Assembly: GCF_009363095.1 (NCBI RefSeq)
Contig: NZ_CP045295.1
Span: forward strand, 5,919,001 to 5,983,000
Direction: 5' to 3'
Length of the DNA: 64,000 nucleotides
DNA from: Paenibacillus cellulositrophicus
Lineage (GTDB): Bacteria > Bacillota > Bacilli > Paenibacillales > Paenibacillaceae
The translations under genes were made by a program, and so were the position numbers. Positions 43,461-52,656 of this stretch are shown here, piece by piece; the first letter of the stretch is position 1; every line of letters starts with the position of its first letter. A model generated the notes under the pieces. That model was not told the origin of the DNA. It searched no databases and was given only the letters and a program-made list of their open reading frames with translations.

Positions 43461-46400
43461 ATGATGATGAAGCTGTTGGGAAGGAAGATGGGGCTTATCC
43501 TGCTGGTGATGCTGGTACTGGTGCAGACCGGATGGGCTGGACAAAAGCTCAACGTGGCCGAAGCGGCAAACAAGGAATTGGCCCAAAAGCCGTACATGGG
43601 CTGGAGCAGCTACAGTATGCAGGTGTATGATTCTGCGGGCAACTGGACGTCGGCGGAGAGCATCAAGAAGCAGTCCGACGCGATGCGTGACAAGCTGCAG
43701 TCCCACGGATACAACTACATCAATATTGACGCGGGCTGGAACGGAGACATGGACGAATACGGCAGGCCGATTCCGAGCACGAAACTGTATCCGAACGGAT
43801 TTCAGGAGGTCATCGATTACGTGCACCATAACGGGCAGAAAATCGGTATTTATCTGATTCCCGGCCTGTCGATTGATGCCTATAAGCAAGATCTCGAAGT
43901 TTATGGGACGGGCGGCGCCTGCCGGGTCCGCGACATTGCGGCACAGCCGCTCAAGATCGTCGATGCCTGGAACTCGTACACGTACAAAATCGACTTCAGC
44001 AACCCGTGTGCGCAAAAGTATGTGGACTCCATTGCCGACATGCTCGGGGATTGGGGGATCGATTTCGTTAAATTCGACAGCGTCACGCCGGGATCGGGCA
44101 ACAACAACCTGAACCTCGACTCCCGCGGGGACGTGAAGGCCTGGTCCGAGGCGCTGGCACGCCACGACATTTGGTTCGAGATCTCGTGGGCGCTGGACCA
44201 CAACTACGTGGACTTTTGGAAAAAGTATGCCAACGGCTGGCGCATTCAATGGGATGTGGAAGCCTATGACAGCAATGTGGGGCTGACGCAGTGGGCCAAT
44301 ATCGCCCGCCTGTTCCCAGATGCGGCCGTGTGGTGGAGGGACGCCGGGCCGGCCACCGGCTGGAACGACTTTGATTCCCTGAACGTCGGTAACGGCTCGA
44401 TGGACGGCTTGACCAAAGACGAACGCCAGACGGCCATGACATTCTGGGCGATATCGGCGGCGCCGCTCTATATCGGCAACGATATGACCCGGCTTGACGA
44501 CTATGGGCTCAAGCTGCTGACCAACGACGAGGTGATCGCCGTCAATCAGGCGGGGCGCCCTGCCCATCCGGTATCGATGGACACCCAACAGCAGGTGTGG
44601 TACGCCAACAACGGTGACGGTACTTACAGCGTCGCCTTGTTCAACCTGGGCAGCCGCAGTGCCGAAGTCAAGGTCAGCTGGAAGGACATTGGTCTGACAG
44701 GCTCGGCCAAGGTAAGGGACTTGTGGAGCCATTCAGAGCTGGGAACTTTTGATGACGGATACGCAGCCGTTTTGGAGCCACATGCCTCCCGAATGTTCAA
44801 GGTAACGGCTGTCCAAGGAACGTCGGCGGTCAATGACGACGACACGGGCATCCGATATACCGGAGACTGGCAGCGGAACGGTGGCTATGAGCAGACGCCT
44901 GCCGTGCAAAATCTGGCTGTGACGATTAAAGACTCCGCATCTATACAGGGCGTAGGGTCCGAGCAAGACACAGGCGGCGTTCAACCGGAGGCTGCAGGTG
45001 GAGCTCAACCGGAAGGAGGAGTGGCCGTTCAATCGGAGGAAGCTGGTGACGGTCAGCAGGAAAACGCAGGCGGCGTTCAGTTGGATGCCGCGAGTGATAT
45101 TCAGCCGGATGGCGCCGGCCAATCCGTTGCCGAGCAGCCTGATGCAGCCGCGGGCAACCAGACTTCTGACTCCGGAGAGGCGATTTCCAGCTCCTCGGAC
45201 AAGAGCGCAGCGGATGTCCCTGCTTCCGCAGAAGCGACGGTCACTCATTCGGTGTATATCAACGATAATGATCTTGGAATTACATACAGCGGCAGCTGGT
45301 CATCACAGGGAGGCCGGTCTGCGGGTGATTATAAAGGGGATGTTCATTTTACCGAAACGGACGGCGACTTCTTCGAGTATGCCTTTAACGGCAGCGGTAT
45401 TGACCTGATTACGGAGAAGGATCCGGAGCAAGGAGATGTAGACGTCTATTTGGACGGAGCGGCTGAACCGGAAACGGTCAGCACGTATACGGAAGGCAGC
45501 AAGCAGGCGCAGCAGGTGGTGTACACCGTATCGGGACTTCCGGAAGGTCCGCATACGATCAAGGCGGTCAAAAAAACGGGCAAATATATGCTGCTGGACG
45601 CGCTGAAGGTGACGGCAAGCCATCTGATCGACCCGGTGTCCGCCAGCTATGACAGGGAGAGCGCCAATCCGTCCGACCTGACTGTGAATCTGACGCTCGG
45701 GAGCGGTTCGCTTACGGCCATTCAGAACGGCGCCGATGTGCTGAAGAAAGGCATCGATTATACGGTAAGCGGCGGCACGGTAACCATCAGTAAAGCTTAT
45801 CTTGCCAAGCAGCCGGAGGGTCCGGCGTCGCTTAGCTTTATGTTTGAAGGTGGAGACAGCGAGGTGCTGAGCGTGGACATCCGCGGCAAAGCAGCGCAGA
45901 ACAGCTCGATCGAACCGAAGGAGACCAACTTCGACAAAAGCGCCGGCCAGCAGCAGGACTTGTCCGTGAAGCTGGATCTGAACGGCAACACCTTGACCGC
46001 CGTGGAATACGAGGGGCAGGCTTTGACGGAGAATGAGTATGCCGTCGATCAGGACACGGTGACGATCAAAAAGGAATTTTTGGCGGGGCTGCCGGGTGGC
46101 GACATCATGCTCAAATTTATGTTCAGCGCTGGCGATCCCCAGACGCTGACCGTCCATATAACTGGGGCGGAGACGGTGCGCTATACGACTCTGAACGATG
46201 ACGATCCGGGTATTGTTTATCATGGAGCCTGGAACCGCAGCACCGGAAGGAACTTCGGTGACTACAAGGACGATGTGCACTATACGGAAGCCAACGGTGA
46301 TTTCTTTGAGCATACGTTCCGGGGAACGGGCATCCAGTTTTTTACCGAGATCGACCCGTCGCAGGGAGACATGGATATTTACCTGGACGGCGAGTTTAAG

Positions 46401-47858
46401 AAAACCGTGAGCTCATTCAGCGAGCAGCGCCAGCCGCAGCAGAAACTGTACAGCGTGAGCGGGCTGAAGGAAGGGTTTCATACGCTGAAGGTCGTGAAGA
46501 AATCCGGCCGCTTCATGCTGGTGGATATGCTCAAGGTTGAAATCCCCGACTTGATCAGCCCGGTATCGGCCGTGTTCGACAAGTCCGCCGCGAACCAGAA
46601 GGATGTGGCGGTCACCTTGCTGCAGCAGCCGCAATTGTTCAGCGGCATAGCGAACGGGAAGAACCGGCTCGTCGAAGGAACCGATTATACGGTTGAAGGC
46701 AGCCGGGTGATTCTAAGCAAAGCTTATCTGGCCGCCCAGCCGGCCGGAACGCTGCAGCTGGCATTCGCGTTCGATGGGGATTATCAGAACGACGTGCATT
46801 ATACGGCAGCGAACGGCGATGAACTCGCCTATACGTTCAAAGGGACGGGCGTGGAGTTGGCGGGTCCCGTTGGACCGGCTCTGGGAGACATCGACGTGTA
46901 CGTGGATGGCGTGCTGAAGAAGACCGTCAGCGCCCACAGCGATCAGCGCCTGGTATTACAGCCTTTATACCGTATTTCCGGTTTGACTGACGGAACACAT
47001 ACGTTGAGGGCGGTGAAAAAATCGGGCGATCTGATGCTCGTGGACCAGCTGAAATTCACTGTGCCTGCGGCGGGCACAGGCCCGGTAGATCCCGGCACGC
47101 CGAACCCGCCAACAGGGCCGCCCGGTCCAACAGCACCTGGCCCGGGATCAAGCTCGGGGGGATCATCGTCAGGAGCGGCAGCGCCTCCGTTCACACCTGA
47201 ACCCGGGGCTCAGGACGATACTCCGAATGAGCGGCATACCGCATATATTCAGGGATATCCGGACAGCACCTTCCGGCCGGATCAGCCGGTTACGCGCGCC
47301 GAGATGGCGGCCATTCTGTCCAAAGCGGCTCCGCAGGCAGCAGGCGATAAGGCCGGCACGGCAGCCAGCACGTTCCGCGACGTGAAGGACGGCTTCTGGG
47401 CCGGGAAAGCTATTGCTGCCGTAACGGGTGCGGGCTTGATGAAGGGTTATGAAGACGGCACCTTCAAGCCGGAAAAGGCTATCACACGCGCCGAAATGGC
47501 CACGCTGGCCAGCCGGCTGAAGCCGGGTGCTTCCGCGGCGGGCAGCGGCTTCCGCGATACCGCGGGCCACTGGGCGGAGAGCGCTATCGCGAAGGCGCAG
47601 GGATCCGGCATTCTGAACGGCTACCCGGACGGCACCTTCCGCCCGTCCAAGGCGCTGACGCGCGCGGAGGCGGTAACGGCACTGAACCGCGCGCTCGGCC
47701 GCGGGCCGCTCTATGGAACGGCCGCGCTGCCTTGGAGCGATGTGCCTGCTGCGTATTGGGCGTATGAGGATATCGCCGAAGCTTCGCTGGATCATCCGGT
47801 GAAGGCAAGAAAAGCAGGCGGGGAAGAGTGGGCTGGGGAGGCGGTTAAACAGCAGTAA
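43461..47858 (+). CDS. S-layer-anchored GH27 enzyme (alpha-galactosidase or beta-L-arabinopyranosidase) with X2 and repeat modules
   Basis: 1465 residues; ATG 43461 has GGAGGAG eight bases upstream. A signal peptide (about 1-37) is followed by a GH27 domain (about 40-450) with KPYMGWSSYS, nucleophile Asp206 in FVKFDSV and acid/base Asp265 in WRIQWDVEAYDS. Then come a stub of repeat module A (455-475), a Gln/Glu/Ala-rich linker (480-590), module A (598-722), X2 (723-810), X2 (815-902), module A (904-1028), X2 (1030-1107) fused to a shortened module A (1107-1204), a Pro/Gly/Ser linker and three SLH domains (1255-1413) with GYPDSTFRPDQPVTRAEMAA. It should be fixed to the cell wall and remove terminal alpha-galactose or beta-L-arabinopyranose from polymer. 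Module A (DxGIxYxGxW, DVHxTExxGDFFEYxFxGxG, VDxLKV) is not one I can name. Confidence 0.9.
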   Translation: MMMKLLGRKMGLILLVMLVLVQTGWAGQKLNVAEAANKELAQKPYMGWSSYSMQVYDSAGNWTSAESIKKQSDAMRDKLQSHGYNYINIDAGWNGDMDEYGRPIPSTKLYPNGFQEVIDYVHHNGQKIGIYLIPGLSIDAYKQDLEVYGTGGACRVRDIAAQPLKIVDAWNSYTYKIDFSNPCAQKYVDSIADMLGDWGIDFVKFDSVTPGSGNNNLNLDSRGDVKAWSEALARHDIWFEISWALDHNYVDFWKKYANGWRIQWDVEAYDSNVGLTQWANIARLFPDAAVWWRDAGPATGWNDFDSLNVGNGSMDGLTKDERQTAMTFWAISAAPLYIGNDMTRLDDYGLKLLTNDEVIAVNQAGRPAHPVSMDTQQQVWYANNGDGTYSVALFNLGSRSAEVKVSWKDIGLTGSAKVRDLWSHSELGTFDDGYAAVLEPHASRMFKVTAVQGTSAVNDDDTGIRYTGDWQRNGGYEQTPAVQNLAVTIKDSASIQGVGSEQDTGGVQPEAAGGAQPEGGVAVQSEEAGDGQQENAGGVQLDAASDIQPDGAGQSVAEQPDAAAGNQTSDSGEAISSSSDKSAADVPASAEATVTHSVYINDNDLGITYSGSWSSQGGRSAGDYKGDVHFTETDGDFFEYAFNGSGIDLITEKDPEQGDVDVYLDGAAEPETVSTYTEGSKQAQQVVYTVSGLPEGPHTIKAVKKTGKYMLLDALKVTASHLIDPVSASYDRESANPSDLTVNLTLGSGSLTAIQNGADVLKKGIDYTVSGGTVTISKAYLAKQPEGPASLSFMFEGGDSEVLSVDIRGKAAQNSSIEPKETNFDKSAGQQQDLSVKLDLNGNTLTAVEYEGQALTENEYAVDQDTVTIKKEFLAGLPGGDIMLKFMFSAGDPQTLTVHITGAETVRYTTLNDDDPGIVYHGAWNRSTGRNFGDYKDDVHYTEANGDFFEHTFRGTGIQFFTEIDPSQGDMDIYLDGEFKKTVSSFSEQRQPQQKLYSVSGLKEGFHTLKVVKKSGRFMLVDMLKVEIPDLISPVSAVFDKSAANQKDVAVTLLQQPQLFSGIANGKNRLVEGTDYTVEGSRVILSKAYLAAQPAGTLQLAFAFDGDYQNDVHYTAANGDELAYTFKGTGVELAGPVGPALGDIDVYVDGVLKKTVSAHSDQRLVLQPLYRISGLTDGTHTLRAVKKSGDLMLVDQLKFTVPAAGTGPVDPGTPNPPTGPPGPTAPGPGSSSGGSSSGAAAPPFTPEPGAQDDTPNERHTAYIQGYPDSTFRPDQPVTRAEMAAILSKAAPQAAGDKAGTAASTFRDVKDGFWAGKAIAAVTGAGLMKGYEDGTFKPEKAITRAEMATLASRLKPGASAAGSGFRDTAGHWAESAIAKAQGSGILNGYPDGTFRPSKALTRAEAVTALNRALGRGPLYGTAALPWSDVPAAYWAYEDIAEASLDHPVKARKAGGEEWAGEAVKQQ

Positions 47859-47972
47859 AAATATACATCATCTAGGAGTCTGAATCCCAGATCCCTTGGA
47901 AAATGATCTGTTGAATGCAGCAGGCCGTCGAAACACCGGCGGCCTGCATGTTGTATACGATGCTGAAAAAAT

Positions 47973-48003
47973 ACTGGACTACTCGTTCCAGTTCGTATAT
48001 ACT
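47973..48003 (+). promoter_or_regulatory. Promoter with operator of the TetR-family gene
   Basis: ACTGGACTACTCGTTCCAGT (47973-47992) is a near-perfect inverted repeat. It overlaps a TGGACT -35 (47975-47980) that lies 17 bp before TATACT (47998-48003). The GTTCC half-site recurs upstream of the MFS gene, which suggests autoregulation. Confidence 0.55.
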
Positions 48004-48027
48004 TGTGCTCAAAGGGAGGTGGCGCCG

Positions 48028-48612
48028 ATGGGACGCACCAAAGAATTTGACCGGGATCAAGTGCTCCGCAAAGCGATGACGGTGTTCTGGAAGAAAGGTT
48101 ACGAAGCGACGAGCATACCGGATTTGCTGGAAGCGATGGGTCTTAGCCGTTCCAGTTTGTATGAAACGTTCCAGGATAAGCAGTCCCTGTATTACGAGGC
48201 GATCCAGCACTACAAAAAGATGTCGCAAAGAAAGCGGGATGTGTTAATCGCCGCTCCTACCGCCATTGAGGGCATCCGGCAGTATTTCGAGATTCATATC
48301 ACGAGTGCTTTTGCCGCGCAGGACGAAGTCCTTCCCAATGGATGCATGATTACGAACGCAGCCCTGAGTTTCGACGCCATGGACGAACCGCTGCAGAACA
48401 TGGTCAAGAATAGCTTTGATGAACTGGAACGGCTGTTTTACGAAAAATTAAAGAGAGGGCAGGAGACCGGAGAAATTTCTCCCGACAAAGACATTCGTCT
48501 CTTATCGTTCATGCTGCTCAATCTCAACCACAGCGTTAACGTGGTGGCGAAAATTCAGCAGGACAGCACGAAGGCGCGGGAGATGATCGAAATGGTGCTG
48601 GGCATGCTGTAA
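48028..48612 (+). CDS. TetR-family transcriptional regulator
   Basis: 194 residues, start MGRTKEFDRDQVLRKAM with GGGAGG upstream. The N-terminal TetR HTH (AMTVFWKKGYEATSIPDLLE, then AMGLSRSSLYETFQDKQSLY) is complete, followed by an alpha-helical ligand domain (NGCMITNAALSFDAMDEPL), as in the AcrR/TetR_C group near MFS exporters. It precedes an MFS transporter with GGAAC-N4-GTTCC operators, so it most likely represses that exporter until a toxic compound binds. Confidence 0.94.
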   Translation: MGRTKEFDRDQVLRKAMTVFWKKGYEATSIPDLLEAMGLSRSSLYETFQDKQSLYYEAIQHYKKMSQRKRDVLIAAPTAIEGIRQYFEIHITSAFAAQDEVLPNGCMITNAALSFDAMDEPLQNMVKNSFDELERLFYEKLKRGQETGEISPDKDIRLLSFMLLNLNHSVNVVAKIQQDSTKAREMIEMVLGML

Positions 48613-48658
48613 CGAAGCCTCTGCTTCCTGATCGGCAACAAAAACTTCCGCTAGCGGT

Positions 48659-48695
48659 CCGACTTCTGCGAAGAAACGTCGGCAGGCATTTTTTT
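48659..48695 (+). terminator. Terminator candidate after the TetR gene
   Basis: CCGACTTCT pairs with AGAA plus GTCGG across a two-base bulge, followed by CAGGCATTTTTTT. Moderate support. Confidence 0.5.
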
Positions 48696-48703
48696 AGCTA
48701 TAT

Positions 48704-48797
48704 CGGAACGACTGTTCCGAAAAATGAATTTCTGACAAAAAATATTTTTTTGTTAAAAAACATGGGCGGACTGTTCCTAAACTGGAACGATTGTTCC
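48704..48797. promoter_or_regulatory. Two GGAAC-N4-GTTCC operators before the MFS gene
   Basis: CGGAACGACTGTTCCG (48704-48719) is a palindrome with a 4-nt centre. GGAACGATTGTTCC (48784-48797) repeats it 80 bp downstream, with an extra GTTCC/GGAAC pair between. Both fit the inverted repeat at the TetR promoter. Confidence 0.7.
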
Positions 48798-48833
48798 GAA
48801 AAAGGGATGCCTTACAAACAAAGGAGAAATGTT

Positions 48834-50039
48834 ATGAGTACCATCGCAAAAGAAAAGCCTCAGGCCGCTGCCGTTTCATCTTGGATCAACCTGATCCTCG
48901 CCGTCGCTTGCGGCATCATCGCTGCCAACCTGTATTATGCCCAGCCTCTCGTAGGATCGATCAGCTCAGCCCTGGGATTATCCTCCGGGGCGGCGGGATT
49001 GATCGTCACCTTAACTCAAATCGGTTACGGAATCGGCCTGTTATTGATCGTGCCCTTAGGAGATTTGCTCGAAAACCGCAAGCTTGTGGTCACCCTGCTG
49101 ATCTTTAACGTGGTTGTGCTTCTCATCGCTGCTGAAGTCCGTAACGCGGCTTTGTTTCTTGCGGCGTCGCTTTTTATCGGCGTAGGGTCCGTTGCCGCCC
49201 AGGTTCTGGTTCCTTATGCAGCCCATCTGTCTCCTGAGGAAACGCGGGGGCGCAATGTGGGGAATGTCATGAGCGGCCTGCTCCTTGGCATCATGCTCGC
49301 CCGTCCGGCGGCCAGCTTGGTGGAAGACTTCCTTGGATGGCACGCCATCTTTATTCTGTCCGCCGTTCTGATTCTCGTGCTTGCGCTGGTGCTGGCCAAG
49401 GCGCTTCCGGCAAGACGTCCGCAAACATCCATCAGTTACCCGGAGATCCTGTCGTCGATGCTGAAGCTGCTGAAAACGACGCCGATTTTGCGGCGCAGAG
49501 CTCTTTACCACGCGTTTCTGTTTGCTTCCTTCAGCCTGTTTTGGACAACGGTTCCTATGCTGCTGGTCAGCCCGGCATTTCATTTTTCCCAGACAGGGGT
49601 CGCCCTGTTCGCCTTGGTAGGGGTAGCCGGAGCGGCGGCTGCGCCGGTTGCCGGCCGCCTTGCCGATAAAGGGTGGATCCGTCCCGGTACAGGGATCGCC
49701 CTTGGGCTTGCGGTCGTTTCCATGCTCCTGCCTATTGTGATCCATGGCGGTTCCCTGCTATCCATCATCAGCCTGGTCGTGGCCGCCATTGTACTGGATA
49801 TGGCTGTTTCCGCCAATCTGGTGCTCGGGCAGCGCTCCATTTTCGCACTGGGTGCAGAGCTTCGCAGCCGGCTGAACGGCTTGTTCATGGCTATCTTTTT
49901 CGCCGGCGGGGCTATTGGTTCCGCAGTAGGCGGATGGGCGTATGCACAAGGCGGATGGGAAGCGGCCATATGGCTTGGCGTTCTTTTTCCGGTGCTTGCT
50001 TTGCTCTACTTCTTAACGGAAAAAAAAGAAGCGAGATAA
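48834..50039 (+). CDS. MFS transporter (drug/proton antiporter type)
   Basis: 401 residues, start MSTIAKEKPQ with AAAGGAGAAA upstream. About 12 hydrophobic helices are visible, starting INLILAVACGIIAANLYYAQPLVGSIS, with the loop-2/3 motif PLGDLLENRKLV and the motif-C-like region VGSVAAQVLVPYAAHLSPEETRGRNVG. This matches the YnfM/YgaY-like group of MFS antiporters. Likely an exporter controlled by the adjacent TetR protein; substrate unknown. Confidence 0.92.
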   Translation: MSTIAKEKPQAAAVSSWINLILAVACGIIAANLYYAQPLVGSISSALGLSSGAAGLIVTLTQIGYGIGLLLIVPLGDLLENRKLVVTLLIFNVVVLLIAAEVRNAALFLAASLFIGVGSVAAQVLVPYAAHLSPEETRGRNVGNVMSGLLLGIMLARPAASLVEDFLGWHAIFILSAVLILVLALVLAKALPARRPQTSISYPEILSSMLKLLKTTPILRRRALYHAFLFASFSLFWTTVPMLLVSPAFHFSQTGVALFALVGVAGAAAAPVAGRLADKGWIRPGTGIALGLAVVSMLLPIVIHGGSLLSIISLVVAAIVLDMAVSANLVLGQRSIFALGAELRSRLNGLFMAIFFAGGAIGSAVGGWAYAQGGWEAAIWLGVLFPVLALLYFLTEKKEAR

Positions 50040-50151
50040 CAAGTTTGGTATCATCCGGAAGATCGCTGCTGGATTTCTCAAAAAAAACAACCGTACAAGG
50101 GGACTGACCCCGTTGATAAGACAGGGATCAAAACACCTTGCACGTTTAAGC

Positions 50152-50195
50152 AGCCAGTCGTCGATCATTAATCGGCGACTGGCTATTTAGTTTCG
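50152..50195. terminator. Long hairpin between convergent MFS and C45 genes
   Basis: AGCCAGTCG (50152-50160) pairs with CGACTGGCT (50176-50184). An inner CGAT/ATCG pairing and one G-T pair leave only a 5-nt loop. T-rich sequence follows. It may terminate both flanking genes. Confidence 0.6.
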
Positions 50196-50234
50196 CTTTT
50201 ATACCTCCCTGAGAGAAATGCTATATCCTACCGC

Positions 50235-51197
50235 CTATTTCTCGGACAACTGAATGTGAATCTCAGCCTCTGGTGACGCCGGCGTGGCGAGAAGCTGTTG
50301 TCCTTCAGGCCAGTGATAATGAACCGTTTCCGTTACAGGATCGATTTCGACGGTATATAGCGTGCCGAAATGATTGGAAAACTTGCGATGATACAACGGC
50401 TCTTTATGAAAATCCTGAGGCGATACGGCACCGCCCTTTCTGAGGAGATGGTCGAACCGCTCCACGGTCCGGTGTTCGTCGTGCGCGGAATCTCGAACGT
50501 GCCTCTGATGATTCGTGCAGCAAATGAGACCGTCAGCTGCGCTCACGCCTTCCGGCGAAGTGTAGACGACGCTGAAACAGCCCTTCCGATCCAAGAGCGA
50601 GATGTTTTGAACAAGCCTATGGGGGATCGAGTTCAGACGTTCCACTGCCTCAGGAACCGTTGCCGAAGTGGCCAAGAGATAGCGGACAATGAGCGGAATG
50701 CTGAAACCGTTACCTACCGAGAAGTCCCCGCCAAACGTAATGGCCGCTGCGAGACCGTGATGGTTCAGGCCATCGAGATAGCCCCAGCCGCCTTCGGCGG
50801 AACCCATGATCCACCCTCCATCAGGCAATGGCTCGTAACGGAATACGCCGCTGAACCCGTCCAAGCTGAAGTCGTAATTTCGGATTAAAGTATGATGGCC
50901 TGATCGGTGGGAGATCGAGTTGCTGCAGCCGGAGAAGAAGGGAGGGAGGTTATACATGGCTAGCAGTTGTGCCTCACCGGGACGGTTTGGCGAGACGGAT
51001 AACAGAGCTTCGTACTCGGGGAGCAGTTCGGGCATGAAATGACGGAGAGCAAGCCGTACTTTCTCGGGATCCATGGGGTTCTGGGGACGGAACGCCTCCA
51101 TATTCCAGTGCTGGGCGATATGGGAAGCCCATACCGCAGGATGCGATGCAAGGGCCGGCAGCCGCTTAAACCAAAATGGTTTCGTTTCATTTACCAT
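50235..51197 (-). CDS. C45-family acyltransferase/amide hydrolase-like protein
   Basis: 320 residues with AAGGAGA before the ATG. The catalytic cysteine region PPFFSGCSNSISHRSGHHTLIRNYDF, the GWIMGSAEGGWGYLDGLNHHGLAAA motif and NHQRHV near residue 230 match Ntn-type C45 enzymes (isopenicillin-N acyltransferase-like). These mature by self-cleavage before the Cys and hydrolyse or transfer amide-linked acyl groups. No signal peptide is visible. There is no obvious operon partner, and the substrate (acyl-homoserine lactone, lipopeptide or beta-lactam side chain) is unknown. Confidence 0.82.
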   Translation of the reverse strand: MVNETKPFWFKRLPALASHPAVWASHIAQHWNMEAFRPQNPMDPEKVRLALRHFMPELLPEYEALLSVSPNRPGEAQLLAMYNLPPFFSGCSNSISHRSGHHTLIRNYDFSLDGFSGVFRYEPLPDGGWIMGSAEGGWGYLDGLNHHGLAAAITFGGDFSVGNGFSIPLIVRYLLATSATVPEAVERLNSIPHRLVQNISLLDRKGCFSVVYTSPEGVSAADGLICCTNHQRHVRDSAHDEHRTVERFDHLLRKGGAVSPQDFHKEPLYHRKFSNHFGTLYTVEIDPVTETVHYHWPEGQQLLATPASPEAEIHIQLSEK

Positions 51198-51337
51198 CTC
51201 TGAGTCTCCTTTTCATGAATCAAGTTTGAAAAATCCTTCACCAGTTACGTTATCTCAATCGAGTCCGTTCCGCCTGTTCATTTGTGCGGTCTTTGGATAG
51301 CCCAGCAGCCGATAGGATCAAATGAATGGCTTTCATC

Positions 51338-51374
51338 AAAAAAAGCCCGGCTGCTGTACTGCGAAGCGCCGGAC
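51338..51374 (-). terminator. Terminator of the fructan LacI gene
   Basis: On the minus strand GTCCGGC pairs with GCCGGGC (one G-T pair) and is followed by seven Ts. It lies about 110 bases after the LacI stop at 51482. Confidence 0.65.
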
Positions 51375-51481
51375 TGCGGATATTCGTAGGATGTAACCGG
51401 ATTGGTTCTTCGATTGAGGCATTTAAGGAAACAGCCTGCTTTCTTAACTTGTTCTTGTACCATGCTACCTGGGAGCCTGGA

Positions 51482-52522
51482 TTACCGGGCGGCTTGCGTC
51501 GACTCCCGGAACAGCGGCTTGGTCTGGATATGCGTGACCTGGTAAGGCTGCTCCGGCTCCTTAATCCGGGAGAGCAGCATATTGGCGGCGGTGATGCCCA
51601 TCTCGTCACTATAGATGTGCACGGTCGTCAAACGAGGCTCGACAATGCGCGATTCGGGCGCATCGTCGAATCCGGCCACGACGATTTTCTCCGGAATGGC
51701 GATCTGACGGTTCTTCAAAGCCTTCATCACGTTGACCGCGATAAAGTCATTCGCGCATACAAAGCCCGAGGGCGTGCCTGGCATCTTGTCCAGCCGCTGC
51801 TCCATCCAGTCGGATTCCGAGAAAAATTCGCGGTCCGGTTCCAGAACGCACTGGCTGCGGTCCAGCGGAATTCCCGCTTCTACAAGAGCCCGGTTAAAGC
51901 CGGCCCAGCGCTCGTTGAAGCTTTTACAGTGGTTGTAGTCGCCGATAAAACCGAGCGAGCCGCAGCCGTCCTTGATAAGCCGTTTGGTCATGAAATAGGT
52001 GCTGTGTTCGTTTTCCATCAGTAGCAGGTCGGCTTCAAGGTCGGGATAAGACATGTCCGCCGCGCAGTCGATGAATATGGTCGGGAGCCCCAGGCTCGTA
52101 ATGAGCTTGCTGTATGCCATGTCGAACAGTTCGATGCAGATGATGCCGTCCACCTTGGACGCTTCAAAATTGTTCGGAAGCTGGAGGGAGCTTCGCTCGA
52201 TGTCCCTTACGATATGGATGGACAAATTGTAGCCTTCGCTGCTGATGCGTTTCTCCAGTCCGCTGATCAGCTTGGCCCCGAAATGCGACATGCTGGGCAT
52301 GTTTTGCGTCAGCAGGGCGATATTGCCGGGGTTTTTCGGCATCAGGCTTTCGCTTTCCATGTAAGCAAACTGCTTGTACTTCAGCTCGATCGCTTTCTTA
52401 ATGACCCGGTTGCGTGTCTCGCCCGGTATGCTGTCGCTGCCGTTCAGCGCTTTGGACGCCGTGTTCCGGGAAATGCCCAGCGCATCGGCGATATCCTGAA
52501 TGGTGACTTTCTCTTTCCCCAT
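51482..52522 (-). CDS. LacI-family transcriptional regulator (fructan operon)
   Basis: 346 residues from the ATG at 52522 (MGKEKVTIQDIADALGISRN); a GTG five codons earlier overlaps the AGAGGTG ribosome site and is less likely. The HTH has TASKALNGSDSIPGETRNRV, and the effector domain has NIALLTQNMPSMSHFGAKLI, FVCANDFIAVNVMKAL and VAGFDDAPESRIVEPRLTTV. It is divergent from the transporter-GH32-fructokinase operon across a 480-base AT-rich region. By position it should control that operon in response to fructose or a fructo-oligosaccharide. Confidence 0.93.
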   Translation of the reverse strand: MGKEKVTIQDIADALGISRNTASKALNGSDSIPGETRNRVIKKAIELKYKQFAYMESESLMPKNPGNIALLTQNMPSMSHFGAKLISGLEKRISSEGYNLSIHIVRDIERSSLQLPNNFEASKVDGIICIELFDMAYSKLITSLGLPTIFIDCAADMSYPDLEADLLLMENEHSTYFMTKRLIKDGCGSLGFIGDYNHCKSFNERWAGFNRALVEAGIPLDRSQCVLEPDREFFSESDWMEQRLDKMPGTPSGFVCANDFIAVNVMKALKNRQIAIPEKIVVAGFDDAPESRIVEPRLTTVHIYSDEMGITAANMLLSRIKEPEQPYQVTHIQTKPLFRESTQAAR

Positions 52523-52656
52523 GTATTCGATATTCACCTCTAACGATTATTTGTACGGAAGCAAGTTCCTCTCATAAACCTGCATGCATTCGATCTCAGG
52601 TATCCTATGACCAATGTATACCAGATTGCTTCAAATAGCAATGTTAACTTTACAAA

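Noticed and set aside
50080..50130. GGGGACTGACCCC motif suggesting an insertion-sequence end
   Set aside because: Only a short palindrome is present; no transposase fragment or paired terminal repeat was found around it.
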